The translations under genes and the position numbers were made by a program. Under the pieces are notes generated by a model, which was given only the letters and a program-made list of their open reading frames with translations, was not told where the DNA came from and ran no database searches. Below are positions 35,996 through 46,405 of a stretch of DNA of 64,000 bases, one piece after another; within the stretch, counting starts at the first letter, position 1, and each line of letters opens with the position of its first letter. Origin of the DNA: Serratia nevei (GTDB taxonomy: Bacteria > Pseudomonadota > Gammaproteobacteria > Enterobacterales > Enterobacteriaceae); assembly GCF_037948395.1 (NCBI RefSeq), contig NZ_CP149940.1, positions 4,588,001 through 4,652,000 on the forward strand. Direction: 5' to 3'.

Positions 35996-37159
35996 ATGCA
36001 AAACTTCATTCTGCATACCCCAACCAAAATCCTGTTCGGCAAGGACCAAATTGCCGAAGTGGCCGGCCAGATCCCGGCGGACGCACGCATCCTGATCACC
36101 TACGGTGGCGGCAGCGTGAAGAAGAACGGCGTGCTGGATCAGGTGTACAGCGCGCTGGCCGGCCGCGACGTGCGGGAGTTCTCCGGCATCGAGCCGAACC
36201 CGACCTACGAAACGCTGATGAAAGCGGTCGAGGTGGTGAAGGCGGAAAACATCAATTTCCTGCTGGCGGTCGGCGGTGGTTCGGTGGTTGACGGCACCAA
36301 GTTCATCGCCGCCGCCGCCCGTTACACCGCCGACGGCGACGCCTGGCATATCCTGCAGACCGTCGGCAGCCACATCGCCGACGCGGTGCCGATGGGCTGC
36401 GTGCTGACGCTGCCGGCCACCGGTTCCGAATCCAACAGCGGCGCGGTGATCACCCGTAAAAGCAGCGGCGACAAGCAGCACTTCTTCTCGCCGCTGGTGC
36501 AGCCGCGCTTCGCCGTACTGGATCCGGTGGTGACCTACTCGCTGCCGCCGCGCCAGATCGCCAACGGCGTGGTCGACGCCTTCGTGCACACCCTGGAGCA
36601 GTACCTGACCTACCCGGTGGACGCCAAAGTGCAGGATCGCTTCGCCGAAGGCCTGCTGCTGACCCTGCTGGAAGACGGCCCGCGCGCGCTGGCCGAACCG
36701 GAAAACTATGGGGTGCGCGCCAACGTGATGTGGAGCGCCACCATGGCGCTGAACGGCCTGATCGGCGCCGGGGTGCCACAGGACTGGGCAACCCACATGC
36801 TGGGCCACGAGCTGACCGCCATGCACGATCTCGACCACGCGCAAACGCTGGCCATCGTACTGCCGGCGCTGCTGCACGAGAAGAAAGCGCAGAAGCGCGA
36901 AAAACTGCTGCAGTACGCTGACCGCGTCTGGGGCCTGTGCGAAGGCAGCGAAGACAGCCGTATCGACGGCGCCATCGCCGCCACTCGCGCCTTCTTCGAG
37001 CAGATGGGCGTACCGACCCGCATGGCGGATTATCAGCTCGACGGCAGCAGCATTCCGGCGCTGCTCGACAAGCTGCATCAGCACGGCATGACCGCCCTGG
37101 GCGAGCATCAGGACATCACCCTGGACGTCAGCCGCCGCATTTACGAAGCGGCGCGTTAA
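35996..37159 (+). CDS. yqhD: NADPH-dependent aldehyde reductase/alcohol dehydrogenase YqhD
   Basis: The 387-residue iron/zinc-type alcohol dehydrogenase matches E. coli YqhD in length. The metal ligands fall at the same numbers: D194 and H198 in VVDAFVHTLEQY, H267 in THMLGHE and H281 in DLDHAQ. GGGS near residue 38 and GGGSVVDGTKF at 93-103 bind NADPH. It detoxifies short aldehydes from lipid peroxidation and glyoxal metabolism. The ATG at 35996 follows a GAGAGAAA site; the frame upstream of it is not coding. Probably regulated by YqhC. Confidence 0.96.
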   Translation: MQNFILHTPTKILFGKDQIAEVAGQIPADARILITYGGGSVKKNGVLDQVYSALAGRDVREFSGIEPNPTYETLMKAVEVVKAENINFLLAVGGGSVVDGTKFIAAAARYTADGDAWHILQTVGSHIADAVPMGCVLTLPATGSESNSGAVITRKSSGDKQHFFSPLVQPRFAVLDPVVTYSLPPRQIANGVVDAFVHTLEQYLTYPVDAKVQDRFAEGLLLTLLEDGPRALAEPENYGVRANVMWSATMALNGLIGAGVPQDWATHMLGHELTAMHDLDHAQTLAIVLPALLHEKKAQKREKLLQYADRVWGLCEGSEDSRIDGAIAATRAFFEQMGVPTRMADYQLDGSSIPALLDKLHQHGMTALGEHQDITLDVSRRIYEAAR

Positions 37160-37436
37160 TCGCAAAACGGCGATTTTTTGCTAGGCTTTAGTCTCCGCCA
37201 GCCATTTTTCGCCGCATCTGGCGCCCGGCCGATCACCGGGTGCCGTCGGGCGCCGCCGATCGTTTCGCACCACCCGTCTTACCGCTCATTCGCAGGGAGA
37301 GCGGGGAGAAAGTCGCCCTCCCGCCACCGCTGAAATTAGGCTGGCAAACCCGGCAACCGCCCATTTTGCCAACTAGAATTTATCTATAGCCGTTTCGGTG
37401 CCGCAGGCGCCGCAATCCGTACACAAGGAGATGCGC

Positions 37437-38261
37437 ATGACAACGCAACAACCCATCATCAAACTCCACGATGGTAATCTGATGCCGCAGTTGGGTCTCG
37501 GCGTTTGGCAGGCGAGTATTGAAGAGACCACCCGCGCGGTGAGCAAAGCGCTGGAGATCGGTTACCGCTCCATCGACACCGCCGCGATCTACAAGAACGA
37601 GGAAGGCGTCGGCGCCGCACTGCAGTCCAGCTCGCTGCCGCGCAGCGAGCTGTTCATCACCACCAAGCTGTGGAACGACGATCAGGGCGATCCACTGGCG
37701 GCGCTGGAAACCAGTTTGGAAAAACTCAGGCTGGACTATGTGGATCTGTACCTGATCCACTGGCCGCGCCCGCAGCAAGATCAATACGTCTCCGCCTGGC
37801 GCGAACTGATCAAGCTGCGCGATCAAGGCCTGGTCAAAAGCATCGGCGTATGCAACTTCCATACGCCGCACCTGCAGCGCCTGCTGGATGAAACCAACGT
37901 GGCGCCGGTCGTCAACCAGATAGAGCTACACCCGCTGCTGCAACAGCGCCAGCTGCGCGCCTGGAACGCCACGCACCATATCGCCACCGAATCCTGGAGC
38001 CCGCTGGCGCAGGGTGGTGAAGGGGTGTTCGACCAGCCGCTGATCAAGGCGCTGGCCGAGAAATACGAGAAAACCCCGGCGCAGATCGTGGTGCGCTGGC
38101 ACCTGGACAGCGGCCTTATCGTGATCCCGAAATCGGTCACGCCGTCGCGCATCCGCGAAAACTTCGAGGTGTTTGATTTCAAACTCGATAAGGACGAACT
38201 GGGCGAGATCGCCAAGCTGGACGTCGGCAACCGCCTCGGGCCGGATCCGGATACCCTGTAA
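37437..38261 (+). CDS. dkgA: 2,5-diketo-D-gluconate/methylglyoxal reductase DkgA (aldo-keto reductase)
   Basis: The 274-residue enzyme starts at 37437, with AAGGAG six bases upstream; E. coli DkgA has 275. It shows the aldo-keto reductase tetrad: D47 and Y52 in SIDTAAIYKNE, the catalytic lysine in ITTKLW and the histidine in YLIHWP. The C-terminal IPKSVTPSRIRENF binds NADPH. It reduces methylglyoxal and diketogluconate. It lies 277 bases after yqhD, with a weak hairpin between, and is likely in the YqhC regulon. Confidence 0.95.
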   Translation: MTTQQPIIKLHDGNLMPQLGLGVWQASIEETTRAVSKALEIGYRSIDTAAIYKNEEGVGAALQSSSLPRSELFITTKLWNDDQGDPLAALETSLEKLRLDYVDLYLIHWPRPQQDQYVSAWRELIKLRDQGLVKSIGVCNFHTPHLQRLLDETNVAPVVNQIELHPLLQQRQLRAWNATHHIATESWSPLAQGGEGVFDQPLIKALAEKYEKTPAQIVVRWHLDSGLIVIPKSVTPSRIRENFEVFDFKLDKDELGEIAKLDVGNRLGPDPDTL

Positions 38262-38403
38262 ACCCTCCCCAAGCCCTCTCCCGTCGGAGGGGGCTTTTCC
38301 TTCCCGCGCATTGCTCCCTTGCGCCGCCTGACGTTATGATGACGACGCCGGAGGCCTCGCCCGCCGGTTAACGCCGTTAAAAAACAGACAAGCACGGAGC
38401 ACC

Positions 38404-39009
38404 ATGAAATTCTCTTTCTCACACGGGTTACGGCTGGGCATGCTTTGCGTCATGCTGGTGCTGGCGGGTTGCGCCGGCAAGAAACAGCGCGTCAGCTACG
38501 ATCGCCACGCTTTCGATAGCGCCATTAAAGACGCCGCCAGCGAATACGGCGTGGACGCCAAGCTGATCACCGCCATGATCCAGGTGGAGTCCGGCTTCAA
38601 CCCCGCGGCGGTGAGCAAATCCAACGCTATCGGCCTGATGCAGCTGAAAGCCGATACCGCCGGCTGCGATGCCTACCGCTACAAAGGCAAACGCGGCTGC
38701 CCGGACGATGACGACCTGCGGGATCCCGACACCAATATCGATCTCGGCGCCGCCTACCTGGCCACCTTGCAAAAACAGCAGCTTAAAGGGATCACGAACC
38801 CTGTTACGCTGCGCTACGCCACCATCATCGCCTACGTCAACGGCACCGGCGCGCTGCTGCGCACCTTCTCCAGCAACCGTCAGCAGGCCATCGCGATGAT
38901 CAACAACCTGTCGCCGGAAGCCTTTAACTGGCACGTGCGCAAATACCACCCCGCTCCGCAGGCGCCGCGCCATTTGATGAAAGTGGAAGCCGCCTACGAT
39001 AGTTTGTGA
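38404..39009 (+). CDS. Membrane-bound lytic murein transglycosylase, EmtA/MltE-like lipoprotein
   Basis: The 201-residue lipoprotein has a signal peptide with lipobox LAGC (acylated C23) and an SLT domain with the catalytic E62 in MIQVESGFNP, SNAIGLMQLKA and DLGAAYLATL. MltE (EmtA) of E. coli is 203 residues and cleaves glycan strands endolytically. The length fits, although a family-1 Slt of another name is possible. The next gene on the other strand is ygiQ, with a bidirectional terminator in between. Confidence 0.88.
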   Translation: MKFSFSHGLRLGMLCVMLVLAGCAGKKQRVSYDRHAFDSAIKDAASEYGVDAKLITAMIQVESGFNPAAVSKSNAIGLMQLKADTAGCDAYRYKGKRGCPDDDDLRDPDTNIDLGAAYLATLQKQQLKGITNPVTLRYATIIAYVNGTGALLRTFSSNRQQAIAMINNLSPEAFNWHVRKYHPAPQAPRHLMKVEAAYDSL

Positions 39010-39020
39010 TGAGCAAAAGT

Positions 39021-39050
39021 AAAAAGGAGAACCCCAGGGTTCTCCTTTTT
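39021..39050. terminator. Bidirectional terminator
   Basis: AAAAAGGAGAACCC and GGGTTCTCCTTTTT pair perfectly over 14 bases around a two-base centre, between the convergent transglycosylase and ygiQ genes. Confidence 0.9.
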
Positions 39051-39072
39051 GTTTGCGCACGCGGCGTGGCCG

Positions 39073-41241
39073 TTACGGCTTGGCTTTGCGAATCGGTTTG
39101 CGCGGCGGCCGGTTGGACGGCGTGCGCTGCCGATTGATATCGGTATGCTTGGTCAGCGCCGGCCGGGTATGGCGCTGCAGGCGTTTCGCTTCGCGCTGCT
39201 CGTCGATGCTCGGCGCCGGCACCAGACACTCGCGGCGGCTGCCGATCAGGTGTTTCAGCCCCATCTCTTCCAGCGCGGTGCGGATCAGCGCCCAGTTGGC
39301 CGGGTCGTGGTAACGCAGCAGCGCCTTATGCAGGCGACGCTGGCGATCGCCGCGCGGCACCACCACGTCTTCGCTCTTGTACTCCACCTTGCTCAGCGGG
39401 TTTTTACCGCTGTAATACATGGTGGTGGAGTTGGCCATCGGCGAAGGATAGAAGTTTTGCACCTGATCGAGGCGGAAACGGTTCTTCTTCAGCCACAGCG
39501 CCAGGTTCACCATGTCTTCATCGCGGGTGCCCGGGTGCGACGAGATGAAGTACGGGATCAGATACTGTTCTTTGCCCGCCTGCTTCGAATAGTGATCAAA
39601 CAGCTGCTTGAAGCGATCGTAGCTGCCCATGCCCGGCTTCATCATCTTCGACAGCGGCCCTTCTTCGGTGTGCTCCGGCGCGATCTTCAGGTAGCCGCCG
39701 ACGTGGTGGGTCGCCAGCTCCTTGATATAACGCGGATCTTCCACCGCCAGATCGTAACGAACCCCGGAAGCGATCAGGATCTTCTTGATGCCCTCCAGCG
39801 AACGCGCACGGCGATACAGTTTGATGGTCGGCTCGTGGTTGGTGTCCATGTAGGTGCAAATCTCCGGATACACGCACGAGGCGCGGCGGCAGGTCTGCTC
39901 GGCGCGCGGGTTGGTGCAGCGCAGCATATACATGTTGGCGGTCGGGCCGCCGAGATCGGAGATCACGCCGGTAAAGCCCGGCACCTTGTCGCGGATCTCT
40001 TCGATTTCGCGAACGATCGAATCTTCCGAACGGCTCTGGATGATGCGCCCTTCGTGCTCGGTGATCGAACAGAACGAGCAGCCGCCGTAGCAACCGCGCA
40101 TGATGTTCACCGAGAAACGGATCATGTCATAGGCCGGAATGCGATCCTGGCCGTAGGACGGATGCGGTACGCGCTGATAAGGCAGCGCGAAGACGCTGTC
40201 CATCTCCGGCGTGGTCAGCGGGATCGCCGGCGGGTTGATCCACACGTAGCGATCGCCGTGTTTCTGCATCAGCGCACGGGCGCAACCCGGGTTGGTTTCA
40301 TGGTGCAAAATGCGCGAGGTGTGCGCATACAGCACCTTGTCGCCCTTCACTTTCTCGAAGGACGGCAGCAGCACGTAGGTCTTCTCCCACGGCTTCGGCT
40401 TGGCGGCGCGCACGGTGACAGGCTTGGCCTCCGGCTCTTTTGGCTTGGCGCCGTCGGCGCACGGCAGATCGTCGCCGTACGGGTTCGGGATAGCTTCAAT
40501 ACGGCCTGGCTTGTCGAGGCGGGTGGAATCCACACCGCTCCAGCCCGGCAGCGCTTCTTTGCGCATCACTGCGGTATTGCGAATATCGTGGATATCACCG
40601 ATCTTCTCGCCGGCGGCCAGGCGATGCGCCACTTCCACCAGCGGACGTTCGCCGTTGCCGTAGATCAGCATGTCGGCTTTGGAATCCACCAGCACCGAGC
40701 GGCGCACGGTATCCGACCAGTAATCGTAGTGGGCGATGCGGCGCAGGCTGGCTTCGATGCCGCCCAGCACGATCGGCACGTCTTTATAGGCTTCTTTGCA
40801 GCGCTGGCTGTAGACCAGGGTGGCGCGATCCGGGCGTTTGCCGCCGACGTTGCCGGCGGTGTAAGCATCGTCGTGACGCAGTTTGCGATCGGCGGTATAG
40901 CGGTTGATCATCGAGTCCATGTTGCCGGCGGTGATGCCGAAGAACAGGTTCGGTTTCCCCAACCGCATGAAGTCTTCTTTGTTGCTCCAGTCCGGCTGCG
41001 CGATGATGCCGACGCGGAAGCCCTGCGCTTCCAGCATGCGGCCGATGATCGCCATGCCGAAGCTCGGGTGATCGACATAGGCGTCGCCGCTGATGATGAT
41101 CACGTCGCAGCTGTCCCAGCCCAGTTGATCCATCTCTGCCCGCGACATCGGTAAAAACGGCGCGGTGCCAAAACATTCCGCCCAATAAGGCTTATAGGAA
41201 AACAGTTCACGATCGGGTTGGATCAGGCTGGTGGTGCTCAT
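39073..41241 (-). CDS. ygiQ: YgiQ-family radical SAM protein
   Basis: The 722-residue protein carries the radical SAM cluster C384-x3-C388-x2-C391 in [18 protein letters not shown]. An N-terminal B12-binding-like region with [20 protein letters not shown] precedes it and a basic C-terminal tail ends the protein. YgiQ (UPF0313) is conserved in enterobacteria and of unknown reaction. It lies in the same neighbourhood as in E. coli. The opposite strand has a 701-codon open frame without stops; this is a by-product of GC-rich codon use. Confidence 0.93.
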   Translation of the reverse strand: MSTTSLIQPDRELFSYKPYWAECFGTAPFLPMSRAEMDQLGWDSCDVIIISGDAYVDHPSFGMAIIGRMLEAQGFRVGIIAQPDWSNKEDFMRLGKPNLFFGITAGNMDSMINRYTADRKLRHDDAYTAGNVGGKRPDRATLVYSQRCKEAYKDVPIVLGGIEASLRRIAHYDYWSDTVRRSVLVDSKADMLIYGNGERPLVEVAHRLAAGEKIGDIHDIRNTAVMRKEALPGWSGVDSTRLDKPGRIEAIPNPYGDDLPCADGAKPKEPEAKPVTVRAAKPKPWEKTYVLLPSFEKVKGDKVLYAHTSRILHHETNPGCARALMQKHGDRYVWINPPAIPLTTPEMDSVFALPYQRVPHPSYGQDRIPAYDMIRFSVNIMRGCYGGCSFCSITEHEGRIIQSRSEDSIVREIEEIRDKVPGFTGVISDLGGPTANMYMLRCTNPRAEQTCRRASCVYPEICTYMDTNHEPTIKLYRRARSLEGIKKILIASGVRYDLAVEDPRYIKELATHHVGGYLKIAPEHTEEGPLSKMMKPGMGSYDRFKQLFDHYSKQAGKEQYLIPYFISSHPGTRDEDMVNLALWLKKNRFRLDQVQNFYPSPMANSTTMYYSGKNPLSKVEYKSEDVVVPRGDRQRRLHKALLRYHDPANWALIRTALEEMGLKHLIGSRRECLVPAPSIDEQREAKRLQRHTRPALTKHTDINRQRTPSNRPPRKPIRKAKP

Positions 41242-41321
41242 TCTGCTGCTCTTTTTACAGGTTAATTAATCGCCGGGCGGCGATTATACGCACTAGCAGC
41301 AAAAAGAGCATGGTTATTTCG

Positions 41322-42056
41322 CTAACCGTTCACTTCGAATTCATAAACGTCGCTGCGACACAAGATATCGCTGAACTCCAGCGCCTCGCCCTGGGCATTG
41401 CGGCTGGTCTGGGTGATGTGCAACAACGGCGCGCCGCACGGCACGTTGAGCAGCTCGGCGACCTCGTCGCTGCAGGACACCGCCTTCAGCAGAAAGTGTT
41501 TATCTTCAGGCACGATGCCGCGCGATTGCCATAACGCATACAGCGAATGTTCCAGCTGCCCCGGTTCGGGCAGGAAGCGCGGCGGAATATAGGTGGTTTC
41601 CAGCGAGACCGGGCTGCCGTTCAGCAAGCGCAAACGCCGCAGTTTGATCACCTCATCCCCCTCCGCCAGCCCCAGCGCCGCCGCGGCCTTGGCTGGCGCG
41701 CCGACCCGGGTGCGCAGCAACCATCGGTTACTGACGCTGCTGCCGTGGCGCAGCGCCTGAGCGGTGAAACCGCTGTCCTTATCGAGGGAATAGCCGATGC
41801 GCATCGCCACGCGGGTGCCAACGCCCTGCTGCCGCGAAATCAGCCCCTTCTCCTCCAGCAGCTTCATCGCCTTGCTGACGGTGACACGCGACAGCCCCAG
41901 GCCTTCCGCCATCTGCCGTTCCGGCGGCAAAAACGCCTCCGCCGCCAACACCTGCTGCCTGATTGCGGTTTCTATCGCCGTCGCCAGCTGAATATAACGC
42001 GGCGCTACCGCCCCCTGCGCCAGATGGCCACGCAGCCAGGCCATAAAATCCGTCAT
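41322..42056 (-). CDS. GntR-family regulator with UTRA domain
   Basis: This 244-residue regulator has an N-terminal winged helix (about 18-80) with FLPPERQMAEGLGLSRVTVSK and a C-terminal UTRA ligand domain (VSNRWLLRTRVGAPAKAAAA, later YIPPRFLPEPGQLEHSLYAL). It diverges from the NCS1 permease and PfkB kinase genes and is their likely local regulator. A matching palindrome lies at 42228. The effector is unknown; UTRA domains bind small phosphosugars, amino acids or nucleoside-like ligands. Confidence 0.9.
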   Translation of the reverse strand: MTDFMAWLRGHLAQGAVAPRYIQLATAIETAIRQQVLAAEAFLPPERQMAEGLGLSRVTVSKAMKLLEEKGLISRQQGVGTRVAMRIGYSLDKDSGFTAQALRHGSSVSNRWLLRTRVGAPAKAAAALGLAEGDEVIKLRRLRLLNGSPVSLETTYIPPRFLPEPGQLEHSLYALWQSRGIVPEDKHFLLKAVSCSDEVAELLNVPCGAPLLHITQTSRNAQGEALEFSDILCRSDVYEFEVNG

Positions 42057-42227
42057 TCGCCCGCCCTCTTACCTATGCCATTTGTCTGGATTTCGTTTTT
42101 ATCCTATCGCCGATCCGGCGATAAGCCCCTCACCTTAACTAAAATATCGCTAATGTTTTCAGAGTGGCATCACAATTTTTGCCTAATGGACTTTCATTGG
42201 ATCTAGATCGCGCGTAATCTGTGCTTA

Positions 42228-42245
42228 TTGATGTTGATACATCAA
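42228..42245. promoter_or_regulatory. Candidate GntR operator
   Basis: TTGATGT and ACATCAA flank a four-base spacer in a perfect palindrome, 172 bases upstream of the GntR-type gene. Size and composition fit HutC-subfamily operators. Confidence 0.5.
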
Positions 42246-42280
42246 TCGCACCAACACCAGGGACCCACTTTAAAAACAAT

Positions 42281-42330
42281 AAAAAACCCGCTGCCAGCCC
42301 TAAAGGATACCCTTGATGGCCGGTAGCGGG
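42281..42330 (-). terminator. Minus-strand Rho-independent terminator without an annotated gene
   Basis: On the minus strand CCCGCTACC and GGCAGCGGG form a nine-base stem (one wobble) with an inner AAGG/CCTT stem, followed by six T and further T-rich sequence. No gene on that strand lies upstream within 400 bases, so it may end a small RNA. The 657-base gap 42057-42713 also holds the operator at 42228 and a short hairpin GGCGG/CCGCC at 42544-42556. Confidence 0.6.
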
Positions 42331-42713
42331 GATATACTGTCAGCACAAACGGCCGAGAATAAGCAACGTAGCTAATGGATAGCTTGCTCACTGCTCATAG
42401 CCACATCACAGGATCCCCTTGCGGTGGGCGCAACGGATCGATGTCGGCAAATAGAAACGTTCCCGCTTCGCCAAACCCCGCTGCAGACCCACTCTTTGAC
42501 TACACTCATTGGCGCCGTGCGGCCGACGTGCCTCACCCGATAAGGCGGATACCGCCCTCATTTTGACAGACCCGGCGGTCTCAGCCGCTACACACTGCGC
42601 GGAATCGGCGTATTCACCGACAACGGAATAGCCGGCGTCAACCGCGCCAACGGAATCGATTTTCAGTCAACTGCGGCGGCCCTCGCGGCCCTGCGCTACA
42701 GGGATCATTTGCT

Positions 42714-44111
42714 ATGACCGATATCAATCGCAATGAAGCATGGAAGGTAGAAAGCACCGGTATCGATCGGGTGCCGGACGCGGAACAGACCGGCAAGCCC
42801 ATCGAGCTGTTTTGGATCTGGTCGGCGGCCAATATCGGCATTCTCGGCGTGGTGTACGGCGCCATTATCGTCGGCTTCGGCTTATCCTTCCTGCAATCGG
42901 TACTCGCCGCGCTGCTCGGCGTCGCCAGCTTCGTGCTGGTCGGCCTCACCAGCTTCGCCGGCAAGCGCGGGCGCACCTCTACGCTGACGCTCTCACGGGT
43001 GATTTTCGGCCTGAAGGGCAACGTGGCGCCCACCCTGTTCAGTTGGATCAACCTGATGGGCTGGGAAGCGGTCAATGTGATCACCGGCACCCTGACGCTG
43101 GCGGCGCTGTTCGAGGCCTTCGGGTTGGGTAGCAGCCACCTGCTGACCGCGCTCAGCCTGCTGCTGTTCGGCGGGCTCACTGTCGTCGTCAGCCTGCTGG
43201 GGCAAAATACCGTGGTCTGGATGCAAAGCTGGTTCAGCCGCATCTTCGGCACCATGACGCTGATCGTGGTGCTCTATATCCTGTTCAACACCGAGTGGAG
43301 CCAGGTGCTGGCGCTGCCTTCCGGCAGCTGGTTGACCGGCTTCCTGCCGGCGGTATCGGTGATCGCCGCCGGCACCGGCATCAGCTGGGCGATTGCCGGC
43401 GCCGATTACAGCCGCTATCAAAGCCCGAGCTCATCGAGCAAAAGCATTTTCGCCGCGGTAATGGGCGGCGCCTGTTTGCCGCTGATGCTGCTGATGCTGG
43501 CCGGCATCCTGCTTTCCGTGCAGCTGCCCGATCTGGCCAGCGCCGCCAACCCCATCGCGCTGATAGGCTCCGTGCTGCCCGCCTGGATGGCGATCCCTTA
43601 TCTGCTGGCCGCCACCGCTGGCATCGTCACCATCGCGGTGCTCAGCCTGTATTCCGCCAGCCTTAACCTGCTGACCATCGGCGTGCAGGTCAAACAGTGG
43701 CTGGCGGTGTCGATCGACGCTGTCGTAGTGCTGGGCATCGCCCTGTATGTGCTGTTCATCTCCGGCGATTTCATGGGGCCGTTCATCTCCTTCCTGGTGT
43801 TCTGCGGCGTCTTCCTGGCGGCCTGGGAGGCGATTTTCCTGCTCGATTACCTGTGCCTGCGCCGCCGCCACGGGTATGATGGCAACGCTTTGTACGGCCT
43901 GCATGGCCAGAACCGCGGCGTGCGCAAAGCCCCGCTGTTCTGCTGGTTCCTCGGCGCCCTGTGCGGCCTGCTGGTCACCAAAACCGGTTTTATCGACGGC
44001 CCGCTGGCCAAAGGCTTGTTCGCCGATTCCAGCCTGGGGCTGTTTGTGTCGTTCGCGGTGAGTCTGATCGCTTACGGTCTGTACCTGACCCAACGCAGAG
44101 AACATCAATGA
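42714..44111 (+). CDS. NCS1-family nucleobase/nucleoside permease
   Basis: The 465-residue membrane protein has about 12 helices and the NCS1 features RPxELFWIW-like GKPIELFWIWSAANIGILGV, LSRVIFGLKGN and GTGISWAIAGADYSRYQ. It is a different branch from the CodB-like permease at 15826. Its stop overlaps the ATG of a PfkB-family kinase (ATGA), so import and phosphorylation are coupled. Substrate is probably a nucleobase or nucleoside, judged from the kinase and the xap genes beside it. Confidence 0.87.
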   Translation: MTDINRNEAWKVESTGIDRVPDAEQTGKPIELFWIWSAANIGILGVVYGAIIVGFGLSFLQSVLAALLGVASFVLVGLTSFAGKRGRTSTLTLSRVIFGLKGNVAPTLFSWINLMGWEAVNVITGTLTLAALFEAFGLGSSHLLTALSLLLFGGLTVVVSLLGQNTVVWMQSWFSRIFGTMTLIVVLYILFNTEWSQVLALPSGSWLTGFLPAVSVIAAGTGISWAIAGADYSRYQSPSSSSKSIFAAVMGGACLPLMLLMLAGILLSVQLPDLASAANPIALIGSVLPAWMAIPYLLAATAGIVTIAVLSLYSASLNLLTIGVQVKQWLAVSIDAVVVLGIALYVLFISGDFMGPFISFLVFCGVFLAAWEAIFLLDYLCLRRRHGYDGNALYGLHGQNRGVRKAPLFCWFLGALCGLLVTKTGFIDGPLAKGLFADSSLGLFVSFAVSLIAYGLYLTQRREHQ

Positions 44112-45040
44112 GTGAGTGGGAAACTGTAACACCTGTCCTGGTTATTGGGGGCGCGGTCGGCGATCTGGTGATGACGCTGCCGCGCCTGCCGACCAGCGGC
44201 GAAGATATCGAAGCCCAGCCGCAGGCGCGGCAAATCGGCGGCTGCGCGTTCAACGTGGCGCGCGCGCTGGTGCGCCTGGAAACGCCGGTGATTAACGGCA
44301 TGCCGGTTGGCAACGGCGAATGGGGCGCGGCTGCCGAAGCCGCCATGGGCGAGCTGGGGCTGGAGGTGCTGTTGCGCCACGGCCAGATGGACAACGGCTG
44401 GTGCCTGGCGCTGGTGGAGCCGGACGGCGAACGCACCTTCATCACGGTTTCCGGTTGCGAAAGCCAATGGAATAAAGCGCAGCTGGCGACGCTGCCGCTG
44501 ACGGAGCACACCCTGATCTACGCCAGCGGCTACGAGCTGGCGGGCGAAAGCGGCGAAGCGCTGCGCGAGTGGCTGACGCGCATGCCGTTTGACCAACCGC
44601 GCCTGATCGATCCCGGCCCGCGCATCGCTCAGCTCAGCGAAGATTTCTTCGCCATGCTCAGCGACAGCCACACCCTATTGACGCTCAACCGCGACGAAGT
44701 GGCCGCGCTGTGCGGCGCCGGCGACGCCGTGGAGGCCGCGCAGCGCTATGCCGCCGCCCACAACCTGACGCTGGTCTGCCGCCTGGATCGCGACGGCGCG
44801 TGGATCTGCGACGGCCGCACGCCGCCGCTGCACGTTCCCGCCTATCCGGTAGAGGTGGTCGACACCATCGGCGCGGGCGATGCCCACTGCGCCGGTTTAC
44901 TGGCGGGCCTGTCTGCCGGCTGGCCGCTGCCGCAGGCGGTCGATCTGGCCAACCGGGTCGCCGCTTGCGTGGTGGCCAGCCTCGGGGCCGCCAATCCGCC
45001 GGACTGGCAGCAGTTGCAACAGCGCTTCCCGCAGGCCTGA
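44108..45040 (+). CDS. PfkB-family carbohydrate/nucleoside kinase
   Basis: The 310-residue ribokinase-family protein has IGGCAFNVARALVRL near residue 40 and the catalytic VDTIGAGDAHCAG near 258. It starts at the ATG at 44108 overlapping the permease stop. Family members phosphorylate ribose, fructose, adenosine, inosine-guanosine or pseudouridine. The preceding NCS1 permease and following xap-like genes favour a nucleoside, but this cannot be settled from sequence. Confidence 0.87.
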   Translation: MSEWETVTPVLVIGGAVGDLVMTLPRLPTSGEDIEAQPQARQIGGCAFNVARALVRLETPVINGMPVGNGEWGAAAEAAMGELGLEVLLRHGQMDNGWCLALVEPDGERTFITVSGCESQWNKAQLATLPLTEHTLIYASGYELAGESGEALREWLTRMPFDQPRLIDPGPRIAQLSEDFFAMLSDSHTLLTLNRDEVAALCGAGDAVEAAQRYAAAHNLTLVCRLDRDGAWICDGRTPPLHVPAYPVEVVDTIGAGDAHCAGLLAGLSAGWPLPQAVDLANRVAACVVASLGAANPPDWQQLQQRFPQA

Positions 45041-45073
45041 CGTTTCAGGGCGCAGCCAGCTGCGCCCTCAGCC

Positions 45074-46333
45074 TTACTGCGCCGCCACCGCGCTCTCCTG
45101 CGGCGAGTGGCGGTAGTTGAAGCTCAACGCGAACACGATCCCCAGCACCAGCGTATACAGCGCAAATACCAGCCAGATGCTCTGCCAGTCTTTCACGCCG
45201 TCATGGCTGAAGAAGTCCACCACCTCGCCGCTGGCAAGCGCCCCGAGATAGGCGCCCAACCCGTTCACCATGGTCATGAACAGCCCCTGCGCGCTGGCGC
45301 GGATGCGGTGATCGGCCTCTTTCTCGACGAAGATCGCGCCGGAGATATTAAAGAAGTCGAACGCACAGCCGTAGACGATCATCGACAGCAGCAGCAGAAC
45401 GAAACCAAAGCCGACCGGCGTGCCGTACGCCAGGAACAGGAAACGCAGCGTCCAGGCCGCCATGCTGATCAGCATCACCTGCTTGATGCCGTAACGGCGC
45501 AGGAAGAAGGGAATGGTGAGGATAAAGAACACTTCAGAGATCTGCGACAGCGACAGCAGCACCGCCGGATACCGGACGCTGAGGCTGTCCTGATACAGCG
45601 GATTGAGCGACAGATCGTGCAGGAACGGGTTGCCGAAGGTATTGGTTATCTGCAGCGCCGCTCCAAGCAACATGGCGAACAGGAAAAACAGCGCCATGCG
45701 CCGCTGGCGGAACAGCACCAGCGCATCCAGCCCCAGCACGCTCACCCAGCTCTTTGACTCGGCCGCGCGGTTGGTCGGGCAGCGCGGCAGCGTCAGCGAA
45801 TAGGCGGACAGCAGCAGCGACGCCGCAGAAGCCAGGTACAGCTGCAGATTGCTGAGCTCAATTTGGCTAAAGCCGACCAGCCACATCGCCAGAATGAACC
45901 CCACCGTGCCGTACACCCGCACCGGCGGAAAGTCCTTCACCGTGTCAAAGCCGTGCTTCTCGAGGCAAAAATAGGAAATGGCGTTGGAGAGCGCGATGGT
46001 CGGCATATAGACCATGGCGTTGAACAGCATCACCCAGAACATCAGCATCGGTTGCTCGACCTGCGCCGCGCAGTACAGCGCCAGCGCCCCGAGCAGGTGG
46101 CAAAGCGCATACAGAGAGTTGGCCTTCATCCACCGATCGGCAATGATGCCCGCCAGCCCCGGCATGATCAGCGCAGCGATGCCTTTGGCGCTGTAAACCA
46201 TCCCCACCTGCATGCCGCTGAAATGCAGCGTGTTAATCATGTAGGAGCCCAGCGTGACCAGCCAGGCACCCCAGATAAAGAACTGCAGGAAAATCATGAC
46301 TTTCAATCGTGTTTTTATCGCCATCGCCATCAC
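45074..46333 (-). CDS. Nucleoside:H+ symporter, XapB/NupG family
   Basis: The 419-residue MFS protein starts LKVMIFLQFFIWGAWLVTLG, the signature of the NupG/XapB family, and has 12 predicted helices. It lies 73 bases downstream of the xapA-like gene on the same strand. XapB imports xanthosine and NupG a broad range of nucleosides; the context fits XapB. An inner ATG (MAIKTR) would remove only three residues. Confidence 0.9.
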   Translation of the reverse strand: MMAMAIKTRLKVMIFLQFFIWGAWLVTLGSYMINTLHFSGMQVGMVYSAKGIAALIMPGLAGIIADRWMKANSLYALCHLLGALALYCAAQVEQPMLMFWVMLFNAMVYMPTIALSNAISYFCLEKHGFDTVKDFPPVRVYGTVGFILAMWLVGFSQIELSNLQLYLASAASLLLSAYSLTLPRCPTNRAAESKSWVSVLGLDALVLFRQRRMALFFLFAMLLGAALQITNTFGNPFLHDLSLNPLYQDSLSVRYPAVLLSLSQISEVFFILTIPFFLRRYGIKQVMLISMAAWTLRFLFLAYGTPVGFGFVLLLLSMIVYGCAFDFFNISGAIFVEKEADHRIRASAQGLFMTMVNGLGAYLGALASGEVVDFFSHDGVKDWQSIWLVFALYTLVLGIVFALSFNYRHSPQESAVAAQ

Positions 46334-46405
46334 CTTGTTATTATGCTTTCAACGATGATTGATGCGGCAGGCCCCCTGCAGCCCGCCGCCGGTTTGCTTG
46401 CGCTA

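Noticed and set aside
39049..41154. 701-codon open frame on the plus strand opposite ygiQ
   Set aside because: It mirrors ygiQ codons in a GC-rich gene, has an Arg/His/Ala-rich composition without domains, and ygiQ is certain.
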